Origin: Synanceia verrucosa
Taxonomy: Eukaryota > Chordata > Actinopteri > Perciformes > Synanceiidae
DNA: 64,000 nucleotides
NCBI GenBank assembly: GCA_029721515.1
Contig: CM056559.1
Location: 315,001 to 379,000 of the forward strand
Direction of reading: 5' to 3'
This document shows, piece after piece, positions 53,557 to 64,000 of this stretch. A model generated the notes under the pieces. The model was not told where the DNA came from. It was given only the letters and a program-made list of their open reading frames with translations, and ran no database searches. The position numbers and the translations under genes are program-made. Position 1 is the first letter of the stretch, and each line of letters begins with the position of its first letter.

Positions 53557-54091
53557 TCCACATTTCAAAATACTGTAAGTTGATCAAACTTATATCTCAC
53601 GCGTGACGTTATCGTGAGCCAGCTAAAGAGCCACTCACCTTTTTCACGGTCACTTTAGTTAGTTAGTGACCATGGTCAGTTTACAACTAACACAAACTGC
53701 TGCTACCCTGCTGAAAAAAGAGCTTAGACTGGTGGCTGGTAAACTGTGTTTATTTCAGGCAACAGAACTAGCTACCAACACTGTACACTTTGTCACCCTT
53801 ATGTTTAGCTAACATTACTTTCTCACCTCAACCTCATACACTTTCTTTTTCATGGAAGCTTGGACTTTCCCTTTCAGGCTGCCTGACACTAACATGTACA
53901 ATTCTGTTGGAGTTGTAAGAGTTCAGTCCCTTTTTGACAGAGTTCGAGAAACTGCCAAAGTATGAAGTGACTGTGAAAAAGGTGACTGGCTCTTTAGCTG
54001 CAGCCCTCTCAGTTTACATTTGCGCTGGTGGCTTGCGATAATGTCACACGTGAGATGTAAATGTCCGATAAACTTCCCTTAAAATGTGGAC
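53557..54091. mobile_element. MITE-like element with long imperfect inverted ends
   Basis: Left arm from TCCACATTTCAAAATACTG through ATATCTCACGCGTGACGTTATCG (about 60 bases) matches the reverse complement of the right arm ending AAAATGTGGA at 54090, including CGATAATGTCACACGTGAGAT. An inner pair GGCTCTTTAGCTG / CAGCTAAAGAGCC extends the symmetry. No ORF. Confidence 0.65.
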
Positions 54092-54880
54092 AAAGCACCA
54101 CAGTTTTGCCTTTCAAACGGTGTATTCCATGTCTTCACAGCTTTACCAGGCGTTTGACAATCCAGCGGTATAGATAGGCTGCAAGCATTACTGTTTTCTT
54201 TTGCAGCCGGGACCCAGAAGTGGTTTGTGACGTCACACTAGCCATCCTTCTACCATAAACAAAATACTGTCCTCATAAGTAGAAAAATGTCACATGCCTT
54301 TAGTTTTTGTGTTGTAGTGAAACTAGAATTAGAAGTTTTCTTGGTTGCATTAACCAAAGCATTTCATGTAATTCAAATACAATTAGCCTGAAGGCATCAA
54401 GTTGGAAGTACAATCTGGGTTGTCTTTCTTTCACCGCTTCAATAGGCAGATCTTGCCTGTCACAAAGGTGGAGGTCAGGGATCTTGGGCTTAAAAAGGTT
54501 GGAGACCACTGGTTTAATGGGTAACACAACACTCTTGTGGAGGTAGAATACAGTAATTCTAATGGGAACAAAAGACATTGGAAGGCAAATATATATATAT
54601 TGATTTTCACATGAAACCAAAAACGCTCTCTGCTAGAAATGAAAAGTGCTCACTGTGTGGTAAGGATGTCCATGATTACAAAGGAACAAACAAAAACCAC
54701 TCTTTTCATACAAAAAAGCTCCATGAGAGCAGACATGGTTGAAAGCAGCAGCAGCAGCAACAACAACAACAACTTTTCACTTTTTGTCCTTTCACTACCT
54801 GGTAAAACACAAACAAACTGGAGGGCTGCCTTCTGCTCCGTGTCCATGTTAACAATGAAAAGCTCACTGTTGACTGAGCT
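54092..54880. other. intergenic, no gene seen
   Basis: Includes a short AGC/AAC trinucleotide run near 54748-54773. No product recognised on either strand. Confidence 0.45.
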
Positions 54881-55166
54881 CCAGTCAGCTTCCTCTCACT
54901 AATTCCTGGTTAATAAATGAGCCGCTCGTTGTGAGGCTTTGTTCTACTGCTTGGAAGGCAATATGTCCATATATTCATTAATATTCTCACTCATGATTAC
55001 AGTGAAATACAGAAAAAATGCTGCTGACATTTTCTTTATCCCACTAGTTTAATAAATGATGTTCTTCAGTAAACTTTGTGTCAGCCTCAGAGCTGTTTCA
55101 GTGATCACTGGAAAACAACGAGCGGCTCATTTATTAGGCAGGAATTAATGAGAGGAGGCAGACTGG
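54881..55166. repeat. 50-bp inverted repeat with ~186-bp spacer
   Basis: Arm 54881-54930 (ending AAATGAGCCGCTCGTT) is complementary with few mismatches to arm 55117-55166 (starting AACGAGCGGCTCATTT). A transcript would fold into a long hairpin. Could be a decayed TIR element or a duplicated inverted segment. Confidence 0.8.
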
Positions 55167-55258
55167 ACAGCAGCGCAGCAGTCGCCCACGCCTGTGTGAC
55201 CAGCATGGAGAGTCTCTGACAGTCATGCACTGTGAACAAGGCTTTAGTTTTTCATTTC

Positions 55259-55425
55259 TGTTGTATATATGATGCCGTAGTTTTTTCCACTTGCTTGCTT
55301 GACTACTGTTGTTCTTATTTCTTTCTTACAGGCCTTCCTTGTAATGTTGCACTATCTACTTTGCTGCTGTAACGATGCGAGTTTCCTCATTTGTGGGACG
55401 AATGAAGGATCATCTTATCATATCA
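55259..55425 (+). mobile_element. LINE 3' end, second copy
   Basis: Diverged copy of 49735-49912: TTGTAATGTTGCACTATCTACT, GCTGCTGTAACGATGCGAGT, TGTGGGACGAATGAAGGAT and CATCTTATCATATC. 5'-truncated. Confidence 0.7.
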
Positions 55426-55594
55426 GAGAGACATACTCTGGTTGGTTTCTTGACAGCGATTTATTAACCAAGACCAGAAACAGAAGCTTATGTTTGACAA
55501 CAAACAGATCACACTATATAGTTAGAGTAGACAACAGTATTGCCAAAAGGTATTTAATACATGTATTTCTTCTTACCAGACATGAGCACATCAC

Positions 55595-56527
55595 TTATGT
55601 TTTCCCTCCAAAGAGCAGGCTGGTACATACACTGCGTATTTTGGACATTTTCAGACCGTACAGTAAAGGGTTAACAAGTGGTTGGCATGTCAGCCAGTAC
55701 AGTGACAGAAAAATTCTCAACATATTGGGTAAACTGTTCATATTAAATCTGCCCTGTGTAATTTCAAAGAAAGCTCCAAAGGAAAAGTTAATGAGGGAAG
55801 CAAGGTGAGGTGTGCAGGTACTGACAGCTTTCTGTCTGGTCTGTTTAGAGCCAGAAAAACACACTTGGAGGATCCTCATGTAGGAGAAGAGAATTAAAAT
55901 TATAAGACCAAAGATTACTGTAAACATGTGAACAAGTCCAACTATGTTGTTGACTGTAGTGTCAAAGCAGGCCAATTTAACAACATAGTAGTTATCACAG
56001 TAAACTTTATTAATGATGTTCCCACAGAGCTGCAAAGGAGCAGTCAGACCTGCCACTATGAAAATATTGATAAATATAGGATAAACCCAGATTAGAGCAG
56101 TGAGCATAGCAATCCTGTTATGTGTCATACGAGTTTTATACTGCAGAGGACAACAAATAGCCACATACCTGTCATAAGACATGACAGCTAAGGTTAAAAA
56201 CTCTATTCCGCCATAAGAATAAAGACAAAAAATCTGCAAGATACAAAATGGAGCAGAAACAGTGTGAACATCAGAGAGGATCTGAACCAGAAGGAATGGA
56301 AACAAGCCTGTACTACCATACAGTTCATTTACAAAGAGGCTGCACAGAAAAAGGTACATAGGTTCATGTAAGCTTCTGTTCAGACAGATAACAGCAACCA
56401 GCAGGACATTAGAGCAGATAATTAACAAGTATAAACTGAGAATAATCAGGAAACAGAAGGATTTAAAAAGACCAGTGTCAACATAAGCACCAAGTATGAA
56501 AAATGAAACATGTGTAGAGTTTATCAT
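55595..56527 (-). CDS. odorant receptor (7-TM GPCR), OR cluster member 3
   Basis: Single exon; start at 56527 (MINSTHVSFF) chosen because both paralogues begin MIN-T, giving 310 residues. An in-frame ATG 12 codons upstream (56563) would add a basic leader not seen in the others. Motifs: NRSLHEPMYLFLCSLFVNEL, VMSYDRYVAICCPLQY, SKQTRQKAVSTCTPHLASL, VNPLLYGLK. Intact. The 176-bp block 56254-56429 is identical in DNA to its two paralogues although TM3-TM5 differ clearly. Confidence 0.95.
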   Translation of the reverse strand: MINSTHVSFFILGAYVDTGLFKSFCFLIILSLYLLIICSNVLLVAVICLNRSLHEPMYLFLCSLFVNELYGSTGLFPFLLVQILSDVHTVSAPFCILQIFCLYSYGGIEFLTLAVMSYDRYVAICCPLQYKTRMTHNRIAMLTALIWVYPIFINIFIVAGLTAPLQLCGNIINKVYCDNYYVVKLACFDTTVNNIVGLVHMFTVIFGLIILILFSYMRILQVCFSGSKQTRQKAVSTCTPHLASLINFSFGAFFEITQGRFNMNSLPNMLRIFLSLYWLTCQPLVNPLLYGLKMSKIRSVCTSLLFGGKT

Positions 56528-56980
56528 GATCCTCTTCTTGGTTTTTAAAGCCGTTATTAACACTGTTCAGTATATGAACATACTGAAGGTATGAAACATT
56601 ATCACAGCTTTACGAAGGACTGATATGTTTAAATGCATGACAGAAAAAAAGCAATGATACATAAACACCAAATGCATCACTCTTACATTACCTCATTTAA
56701 AGTCAGTGGAGCACAGGTTGTCACACTGTGACTCCCTCCCTCCTGAACTGAGACTCTGGTTCTGCTTCTTTTAACCTTTTCAGCTCAGGAGGATGCCAAC
56801 AGCCGAGTCTTACCTAATTATCCAGGGACGCCATGAATCTTAAGGAAGGCAGTCTTCATGCGTTCCAAATTAGAGCAAAAAAAAAAAAAAGACAAACAAA
56901 AAACACAAACTTAATAATGGTTATATTTATTTATCAGAGACATGTCAGTTTCCACAGGCTCTGCCAATCAAATTTAGTCA

Positions 56981-57434
56981 TTAACACTTTGAGTGCCACA
57001 TAACAAAGTTATGCCGTCAAAGTGTATTTTTTTTTTTTTTTTACAGCTGATCACTATCTCCCGCAGCCTGTCAGTAATTTCGGGGCTTCTGTGATTTGTA
57101 GTCGGGACACAAAGAGTTAATATGTGCCACGCGCTTCAAAGCAGGAAGTGGAGGCGATCGAGATTAGAGAGTAAAACAGAATGTGGAGAAAAAGTGGTGA
57201 TTTTGGTGAAAGTGTCCTCTACTCTACCTCTGATAAAACAAGAATGGAACAAGGTAAAAACAAACATTTTTTTCATGATGAAATAGAGAGTCTCTTCTTT
57301 CATTTGAGCTATTCACTGTTTTCAGAGACATAGTACTAAATATTCTGTGGGTCTAGAAATATGACTCAAAATGGACAAAAACTGCTGGAACAAGACACTT
57401 TGTTTTAAAAAATGGCTGGCACTCAATGAGTTAA
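56981..57434. mobile_element. piggyBac-like MITE, copy C
   Basis: Bounded by TTAA at 56981-56984 and 57431-57434, with ends CACTTTGAGTGCCA and TGGCACTCAATGAG. Homologous through most of its length to copies A and B. Upstream of the receptor at 55595-56527. Confidence 0.8.
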
Positions 57435-57491
57435 CTTCAGTCTGATCACTTTCCAAGAAGTGCATTAAAGTGTTTCCATATCTCTGTTTAC

Positions 57492-57619
57492 TTATTTAGT
57501 TTCCTTTTGGCAACATAAGTTCATTTCTCCAGTGTCAACCATGATGCCATTTTTCGTAACTACATTCCAGGTGTAGGGCCGTCCGTACTTTTCCACCTCG
57601 ATGCAATCACTGTCCTCGT
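57492..57619 (-). pseudogene. possible orphan coding exon, unknown product
   Basis: On minus, an acceptor-like TCTGTCTCTGCTTCAG precedes a 42-codon open stretch (reading DSDCIEVEKYGRPYTWNVV...) that ends in TAA at 57494-57492. The composition looks protein-like, but I do not recognise the family and find no partner exon nearby. It may be a chance frame or a captured exon fragment. Confidence 0.2.
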
Positions 57620-58297
57620 CTGAAGCAGAGACAGATCAATCATGGATGCAGTTTTGCAGCCCAGTGCAAAGTGATTAGGTTACATACCTAATATACAGAG
57701 CTCTGGTTCAAGTGGAACCACCATATTGGTCATACTTGAAATCATGCAGGTTCCATTTTCCCAAAATCACAGTACAGACCAGTTTTTGTTCAGTGGTTAT
57801 TCAGACTTTGGTCAGTGTTAGCTTTAAATAAAGGCCGTTGAAGTGGACGCTGATGGACGATTGTCTCACTCTGAGTGCATATTTTTGGCAGGAAAAACAT
57901 CTGAATGGGAAAGTGGCACCAAACTAGAAACATTAATGTAAATGATGATGAGATTCCATAACTTCTAATTAGGTCAGTGATGTCAGCAGGTCTGTGAGCA
58001 TCCTCTGACTGCAAAGGGTTAAAAGAAGCACTTTCAGCTCAGTTCAGTCTGACTGCAGCAGGTCAACAGATAAACTTAGATAACTTCAAGATAACTTTGA
58101 AGCATAAACTTAAAATGAGAAGATGGTAAGTTTGGGGAAACTGTCTCTCTTTTCTGCTCTGCAAAAACTGAACGCCATGAGTGTGTTTAATTCTTTAATA
58201 AGAAGCCTGTTTTACAAAAAACAAAATGTAGCTTTCAGTGGGGTTTGATTGTCCTGTGAACAGTGTAAATAGCTGCTTCATGGTTTAAACAGAGGTC

Positions 58298-59224
58298 ATG
58301 ATAAACTCTACACTCTACACATATTTCACACTTGTTGCCTACTTTGACACTGGTCTTTTTAAATCCTTCTGTTTCCTGATTATTCTCAGTTTATTCTTGT
58401 TAATTATCTGCTCTAATGTCCTGCTGGTTGCTGTTATCTGTCTGAACAGAAGCTTACATGAACCTATGTACCTTTTTCTGTGCAGCCTCTTTGTAAATGA
58501 ACTGTATGGTAGTACAGGCTTGTTTCCATTCCTTCTGGTTCAGATCCTCTCTGATGTTCACACTGTTTCTGTTCCATTTTGTTTCCTGCAGAATTTTGTT
58601 TTATACTCTTATGGAGGTATAGAATTTTTAACTTTAGCCATCATGTCTTATGACAGATATCTGGCTATCTGTTATCCTCTGCAATATAAAACACAAATGT
58701 CATTTAACAAAATTACAGGTCTGATAGCTCTAACATGGTTTTGTCATTTGCTGCTGTGTATTGTGATGATATTAATGAGTTCCTCTTTACAGCTGTGTGG
58801 GAACATCATTAACAAGGTTTACTGTGATAACTACTCCGTAGTTAAACTGGCCTGTTCTGACACTACACTCAATAATGTCTATGGACTTATTTGTGTTTTT
58901 CTCTCCATCTTTTGTCCTCTTATTCTCATATTTTACACTTACATTAAGATTCTTAAAATTTGTTTTTCTGGCTCTAAACAGACCAGACAGAAAGCTGTCA
59001 GTACCTGCACACCTCACCTTGTTTCCCTCATAAACTTTTCCTGTGGTGGTTTATTTGAATTATTACAGAGCAGATTTAATATGAACAATGTACCCAACAT
59101 GTTGAGAATATTTTTTTCATTATACTGGCTGATATGCCAGCCGCTTTTTAACCCTTTACTCTACGGTCTAAATATGTCCAAAATTTGCATCATATGTAAA
59201 AGTCTAATCTTTGCTAAAATGTAA
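58298..59224 (+). CDS. odorant receptor (7-TM GPCR), OR cluster member 4
   Basis: Single exon, 308 residues, starting MINSTLYTYF. Motifs: NRSLHEPMYLFLCSLFVNEL, IMSYDRYLAICYPLQY, SKQTRQKAVSTCTPHLVSL, FNPLLYGLN. Intact frame. Opposite in orientation to the other three receptors. Shares the identical 176-bp block (58396-58571) with both paralogues. An AAACAG acceptor-like site 5 bases before the ATG hints at a noncoding 5' exon. Confidence 0.95.
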   Translation: MINSTLYTYFTLVAYFDTGLFKSFCFLIILSLFLLIICSNVLLVAVICLNRSLHEPMYLFLCSLFVNELYGSTGLFPFLLVQILSDVHTVSVPFCFLQNFVLYSYGGIEFLTLAIMSYDRYLAICYPLQYKTQMSFNKITGLIALTWFCHLLLCIVMILMSSSLQLCGNIINKVYCDNYSVVKLACSDTTLNNVYGLICVFLSIFCPLILIFYTYIKILKICFSGSKQTRQKAVSTCTPHLVSLINFSCGGLFELLQSRFNMNNVPNMLRIFFSLYWLICQPLFNPLLYGLNMSKICIICKSLIFAKM

Positions 59225-59865
59225 ACCACTCAATAGATTTATGCGGCCTAGGAAATTGTGTTGACAGATAAATAACTTTTCCATGATGTTGAAAATCATT
59301 CAAATACATGAAATGTATTTTATTGTAAGTAAAGCTGTTTTGATGAATTCCCTCCACCTGAATAATAATAGAAATATAATAGTCAGTTTGATGAAGATAA
59401 TGCCAACATTTTCTGTGCAATTTTTGTTTGTCACATATCAAATATTAAATTAAGATTAAAATTACTTCTTTGATTTATTGCATTATAGTCTTTAGATCTT
59501 CTTCAACACACCACAAATATACTGAAAAGTATTAAATTAGTAGTAAAATATTAATTCCTAACAGGATAAATGGCCATGTGAGAATCCTACATGGGATTGA
59601 TTTTATTACAGACATTTGCAGGATTAAGTTTGGGTTACTTGTTGTTGTTATTCATGTAATTTAATCTAATGCATCTTACTATATCTAGAGTGCATCCACA
59701 TCTAGATGTATATGTATAGCTTTCGATAAAATATCCTGGAGAGTGACATTTGTGTTTCTCTTTTGGGTTTGATTATACATGTTTTAAAATGACATCAGTA
59801 GTCACAGTGGCAGATATTATGTCAGGACATTATACTATATTCTATATTTCTGCAAGTTGGTAATA
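59225..59865. other. intergenic, no gene seen
   Basis: AT-rich 3' flank of the last receptor. No features recognised. Confidence 0.45.
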
Positions 59866-59869
59866 AATG

Positions 59870-60095
59870 GACTGTATTTATATAACTCCCTTCTAGTCAT
59901 CTGACCACTCAAAGCCCTTTTTGCACTATATGTCACATTTACCCATTCACACATGCACAGTATTGGGGGCAGTTTGGGGTTAGGTATTTTGCTCAAGGAC
60001 ACTATAGCACATTACCACTGGAGGCAGGAATCAAACCACCAAACTTCAGATTGGTGGCCAACCTGCTCTACACTGCACTGAACCACAGCCGTTAT
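59870..60095. mobile_element. degraded interspersed repeat, relative of 47490-47706
   Basis: Shares GTTTGGGGTTAGGTATTTTG CTCAAGGACAC, then GGCAGGAATCAAACCACC and CCAACCTGCTCTACACTGCACTGA. Preceded by ACTGTATTTATATAACTCCC, the usual 5' part of this fish repeat. Confidence 0.65.
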
Positions 60096-60301
60096 ATTAT
60101 ACATACAGTATGTTGTGACTCATATGCTAGTGCAAGTTTAACATGAGGCTGATTTAAAACATTTGAAAAAGTTGTAAACATCCATGAAGATAAAAAAGGA
60201 TTTTTCTGTTCTGCCTTCCTTGCCTTCTATCAGAAATGTCAAATTTTGTCTCCCTATTTCTATATGTTGAGCATCCTTAGTTTTCTAGTTTCAAATTAAT
60301 C

Positions 60302-62110
60302 TGTTAGGTTCAGTGTTCTGTGAGAACCCAGATGCACGACACGGAAAACAGTACTCCTCAAAGAACACTCTTTATTAGATTCCCACAGGGATAGTTGTAA
60401 GGGTGGCGTGGGGGCAAAGACATGGCTTGGGACTTAGAAAAAACCTCCGCTAGGTCATGGTAACAGTCAGGCATGTTAGACAGATTGGCGTTTACCGGGA
60501 GGGTGGGATCTCCAGGAGGTGGGATCTGTGTGGTTCTGATCTGCATGGATGTGATGGCGGTCTTCAGAGAGGCTGACACACACTCGGAGTCCCATCCCTG
60601 GATTCTTCTGGACCGCCAGTCCACCTGCGGATTATGCTGCCGCAACCAGGGGAAGCTCAGCACCAGTGGCAGCTGTGCTGCTCTGAAAAGACACAGAATT
60701 AGCTTTCCTTCATCCTCAGAGAGGATGTGTAACAAGCTCACAATTGCCCCAGAGTCAATTAATGCCATGAACAAAAGGTTGTGAGTGTGAGATGTCAGAG
60801 TTACCTGAGACAGAGTTCGAGGAGGGATATCCAGGGTGGAAAACCGGCTTACTAGTGCCCTCCTCAGCTTCACTGGCGAGCCTCTCCTTTTACCGGGCAC
60901 TCTTTCATCTTTCTTGGTGGCCCCAATCCCCGCAGTGCAGGCATTTGCCCTCCTCGAGCAGCTGTTGAGGCTCTTTTGGTGACAGCCGGGTCCAACCCAG
61001 CTGCGTGGGTTCTCCTTCAGATGCTGGGAGGCCCGGAAGCCTCGGTGGTGAAAATCGATGAGTGGTGGGGTCACTGGGGGGCTGCTGGTGACTCCAGGCG
61101 TAGGAGCGGGAGGATTCCCTCCCAGAGCTGCAGCCGGTTGTCCGTCCGTATTGCCAGTGCGATGAGTGATTCAAGGTCTGTGGGAAGCTACATTGAAACA
61201 AACTCGTCCCAGATGGCACCCGCTGGCCTGATAATGAAAGCCTCCCTCATGGCACGGTCATTCTTCCCACTGTCTGCTGCGATGGTCCGGAATTCAATGG
61301 CATAGTCGGCCACGGATTGATTCCCTTGCGACAGGGTAGAGAGGGTCTCCACGGCATCTTGCCCTGGAGTGGTGCGGTCGAAGAGTGCAAAGACTGTCCA
61401 TAAAGGCGAGCTGCATTATCTCGAAGTGGAGCTGACACTGGACCAGGAAGATTCAACAATCATCGGTGTCTCCAGAGAATCTACTGGGAGAGGCTAGCCA
61501 AGGAGGAGCTGCAGAGTAGGCGGTGGAGGCGGCCCGGACCCCGTCAGTTCTGGTGTGGAGGCGGAGGATCCAGCACGCTCCACCGGTGGGTGAGAGCATA
61601 TTTCAGTGATCAACTGAGTCAGCTGGTTGATGCGGGCGATGAGGGCCTCCTGACCATCCTGCTGCCTCATGGAGAGGTCCACAATGCCGTGGCGGACTGC
61701 CCTCCTCGTGGTGGCTTAAGCAAGCTTCCTGGCCTGCGATAATCCCCGGGATTCCTAGCTGCGAGTCGGCTGGGTTCTGCATGGTGAGTTCATACTGTTA
61801 GGCTCAGTGTTATGTGAGAACCCAGATGCACGACTCAGGACACAGTCTTTATTAGATTCCCACGGGGATAGTTGTAATGGTGGAAGACGCAGGGATCGGC
61901 ACACGCAGGCTCTGTGGCAGGCGGAGCTCCATGCGGCTGCCTGACTACGCTGTAGTAGAAAAAGGATCATGTCTTAGAACATAAAGAAATCTGAACTAAC
62001 AAAATAAAGAATCTACACTAAGGGTGCTCTACTAATAAACTAGAGAGGGAAAAAGGTAAATAATTAAGAAATAAACTAGGAAATAAACTAAGGAACCTCG
62101 ACCAGTGTTA
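60302..62110 (-). mobile_element. Ty3/Gypsy LTR retrotransposon with large internal deletion
   Basis: Direct repeats at 60302-60410 and from 61797 (TGTTAGG-TCAGTGTT...GAGAACCCAGATGCACGAC, TTTATTAGATTCCCAC) are the two LTRs, in minus orientation. After the 5' LTR come gag pieces in broken frames (61782-61240), a zinc-knuckle start CLHCGDWGH near 60945, a protease with LIDSGA near 60762, and a stretch ending SLPPRHPY near 60400, which is where pol normally enters the RT domain. There the sequence jumps straight into the 3' LTR: RT, RNase H and integrase are gone. Frames carry stops and shifts; non-functional. Confidence 0.75.
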
Positions 62111-62123
62111 CCGGGAGACCAGT

Positions 62124-62720
62124 TTGTTTGTGTTCATGGCAACGTGGCTAACGAGCTGTGTGCCGGACGCTAATGTGGAGCTGCCCGATTTCACCACCAT
62201 GAGAGCTGACCGGCTAGTGTGTAGGGAGCAGTTTGGGATTGGGCCGAGGATTCATCCCAGGAAGGTGGCTGGCCCGGACCAGGTCTCCCCGAGACTTTCT
62301 CGTGCCTGTGCTGCGGAGCTCGGAGACCCACTTCAGTGTGTGTACAACCTCAGCCTGCATTTGGGGAGGGTCCCCTCATTTTGGAAGACATCCTGCATCG
62401 TCCCTGTGCCCAAGAAGGGATGCCCCACCGATCTCAATGACTACAGACCTGTAGCTCTCACGTCTTACGTGATGAAGACTCTGGAGTGACTGGTCCTGCA
62501 GTTTATGCGTCCCCAGGTACAGGGTGTGAGAGACCCTCTCCAGTTCACCTACCAGGAACAGGTTGGGGTGGACGATGCCATCCTCTATCTCCTCCACCGT
62601 GCCCTCTCCTACCTGGATGCTGGGGGCTGTGCCATTACCATCCAGCCCCAGCAACTCCAGGAGAAACTTACTTGGCTGTTGGGCCAGGCTACACACCACT
62701 GGGGCTCCTCCTATACGGTA
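62124..62720 (+). mobile_element. non-LTR reverse transcriptase fragment
   Basis: Reads RKVAGPDQVSPRLSR, VPSFWKTSCIVPVPKKG and LNDYRPVALTSYVMKTLE, the N-terminal RT motifs of a jockey/L2/Rex-type LINE. A TGA at 62487-62489 breaks the frame where an Arg codon is expected. The same frame then continues (GVDDAILYLLHRALSYL) before losing the catalytic part. Truncated by the LINE that follows. Confidence 0.7.
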
Positions 62721-64000
62721 AGCGTATTGCATCATTTCCGCTCTCAGCCGCTACTCTGTTGTTTCCTACAGCACTCTGAGCTGCTCTGCCACAAAAATAG
62801 TTTTGTTACTGTCTTAATCCACAGCGGTTAACGTCCCGCCGTACATTTGTAGTGTACTAACCCTATCAAGCACTCTAAAACTTCCCTAGACTTTCCCTGT
62901 CACTCGTTGGTGTTTTCCAGCGGTTTTTTTCGGCTAACAACTAGCTTCCATAGCCTAGCTTAGCAGCTATCTTAGCGTATAGCCATGGCTTCTCCTCTTC
63001 CTTCTCCTGCTTTCTCTTGCTCAGTGTGTCTCATGCTCACTTATTCCTCTGCCTCCTTTAGTGATAATGGTACGTGTAATAAGTGTAGCATGTTCGCGGT
63101 TTTGGAGGCGAGGCTTAGCGAGTTAGAAGCCCAGCTCTGCACCATCCAAAGTCCTAGTTATGCTTCCGTAGCTAGCCAGCCCCTAGCCGGTGCGAGCCGA
63201 CCTAGCGTAGCTCCTGCTAGCCGTCCCCCGGCAACTCCCGAGCAGCCGGGAGAGTGGGTGACTGTCCAAAGGAAGCGTAGTTTTAAACAGCCCACGGCTC
63301 ACCACCGACCCCTTCACGTTTCTAACAAGTTTTCCCCACTCAGCGACACACCCGCTGAGAAGCCAACCCTGGTTATTGGCAGCTCTATTCTTCCAAACGT
63401 GAAATTAGCGACACCGGCAACCATAGTCAAATGCATTCCGGGGGCCAGAGCGGGCGACGTTGAATCCTATTTGAAACTGCTGGCTAAGGATAAGCGTAAA
63501 TATGGGACTATTGTTATTCACGCTGGCCGTAATGACACCCGGTTACGCCAATCGGAGGTCACAAAAATTAACGTGGAATCGGTGTGTGCTTACGCTAAAA
63601 CAATGTCGGACTCCCTAGTTTTCTCTGGTCCCCTCCCTAGCTTGGCCTCTGATGACATGTTTAGTCGCATGTCATCCTTCCACCGCTGGCTGTCGAGGTG
63701 GTGTCCAGTTAATGATGTGGGCTTCATCGATAATTGGAGCAGTTTCTGGGGAAAACCTGGTCTGATGAGGAGAGACTGCATCCATCCTACTTTGGAAGGA
63801 GCAGCTCTCATTTCTAGAAACATGGCCAAGTTTATTAGTCGACCAAACCCATGACAACCCAGGGTTGAGACCAGGAGACAGAGTTGTAGTTTAACACACT
63901 TCTCTGTGCTTCCATTAGAGCAGTCACCCACCCAGAACCCCATAGAAACGGTGTCTGTCCCACGACCACTGAAATCAGTTAAATCCATAGTAAACAAAAG
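62721..64000 (+). mobile_element. 5' portion of an L2-like LINE, ORF1 with esterase domain
   Basis: A 5' leader leads to an ORF at 62985-63854 (289 codons). Its N-terminus is Cys-containing (CSVCL, CNKCSM), followed by a short heptad-like segment (EARLSELEAQL) and an SGNH-hydrolase-like domain: VIGSSIL (block I-like GxS), then IVIHAGRNDTR (block III GxND-like), and DCIHPTLEGAAL (block V DxxH). Such esterase ORF1 proteins belong to CR1/L2 elements and act in the element's RNP. The ORF2 start is beyond the window. ORF1 is unbroken, so this may be young. Confidence 0.8.

Noticed and set aside
60473..61305. Plus-strand frames across the Ty3/Gypsy remnant
   Set aside because: They are antisense shadows of the minus-strand gag/protease sequence.
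63590..63997. Minus-strand frames at the window end
   Set aside because: Antisense shadows of the LINE ORF1 on the plus strand.

Overview
The window is nuclear DNA of a ray-finned fish, most likely a percomorph teleost. Vertebrate genes are split by short GT-AG introns. There is a small cluster of teleost-type odorant receptor genes, and the repeats are typical of fish (piggyBac-, Harbinger- and other TIR elements, L2-like LINEs, Ty3/Gypsy debris, tRNA-headed SINEs). No bacterial, phage or CRISPR content is present. Species cannot be named from sequence alone.

Layout. 1-2.1 kb: 5' half of rpl35a (minus), cut by the window edge. 2.6-5.05 kb: CT-rich minisatellite. 5.05-9.37 kb: no gene; two MITE-type elements and microsatellites. 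9.37-21.4 kb: complete lrch3 (minus, 20 coding exons, 717 aa), whose introns hold a 1.7 kb trinucleotide mosaic, a Harbinger remnant and a young SINE. 22.4-28.1 kb: complete abcf3 (plus, 21 coding exons, 710 aa), divergent from lrch3. 28.4-28.86 kb: truncated TIR element. 28.9-30.4 kb: four-exon gene for a YqaJ/lambda-exonuclease-like nuclease (minus). 32.3-32.9 kb: DUSP14-like phosphatase (plus). 33.1-38.4 kb: polr2d (RPB4, minus), whose first intron is almost entirely a 39-bp satellite-like array of about 118 units. 39.1 kb: tRNA-Gly(UCC). 39.2-46.1 kb: repeats, including a 56-bp array carrying a splice-donor consensus in each unit. 46.1-59.2 kb: four intact single-exon odorant receptors with LINE, SINE and MITE debris between them. 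60.3-64 kb: nested retroelements (internally deleted Ty3/Gypsy, non-LTR RT fragment, 5' part of an L2-like LINE with an esterase-type ORF1).

Function. The host genes are mainly housekeeping: ribosome (rpl35a), translation/antiviral ABC-F factor (abcf3), RNA polymerase II (polr2d), cytoskeletal scaffold (lrch3) and signalling (dusp14-like). The receptor cluster is sensory. The rpl35a/lrch3 linkage and relative orientation match what I recall of human 3q29.

The most interesting structural theme is minisatellites that have amplified splice-site sequence. A 34-bp array ends in the real 3' splice site of the last abcf3 intron. A 38-bp array repeats the real 5' splice site of the nuclease gene five times. 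The 56-bp array at 42.4 kb carries about 18 donor consensus sites. A second theme is a 176-bp stretch that is base-for-base identical in three otherwise diverged odorant receptors, which looks like gene conversion.
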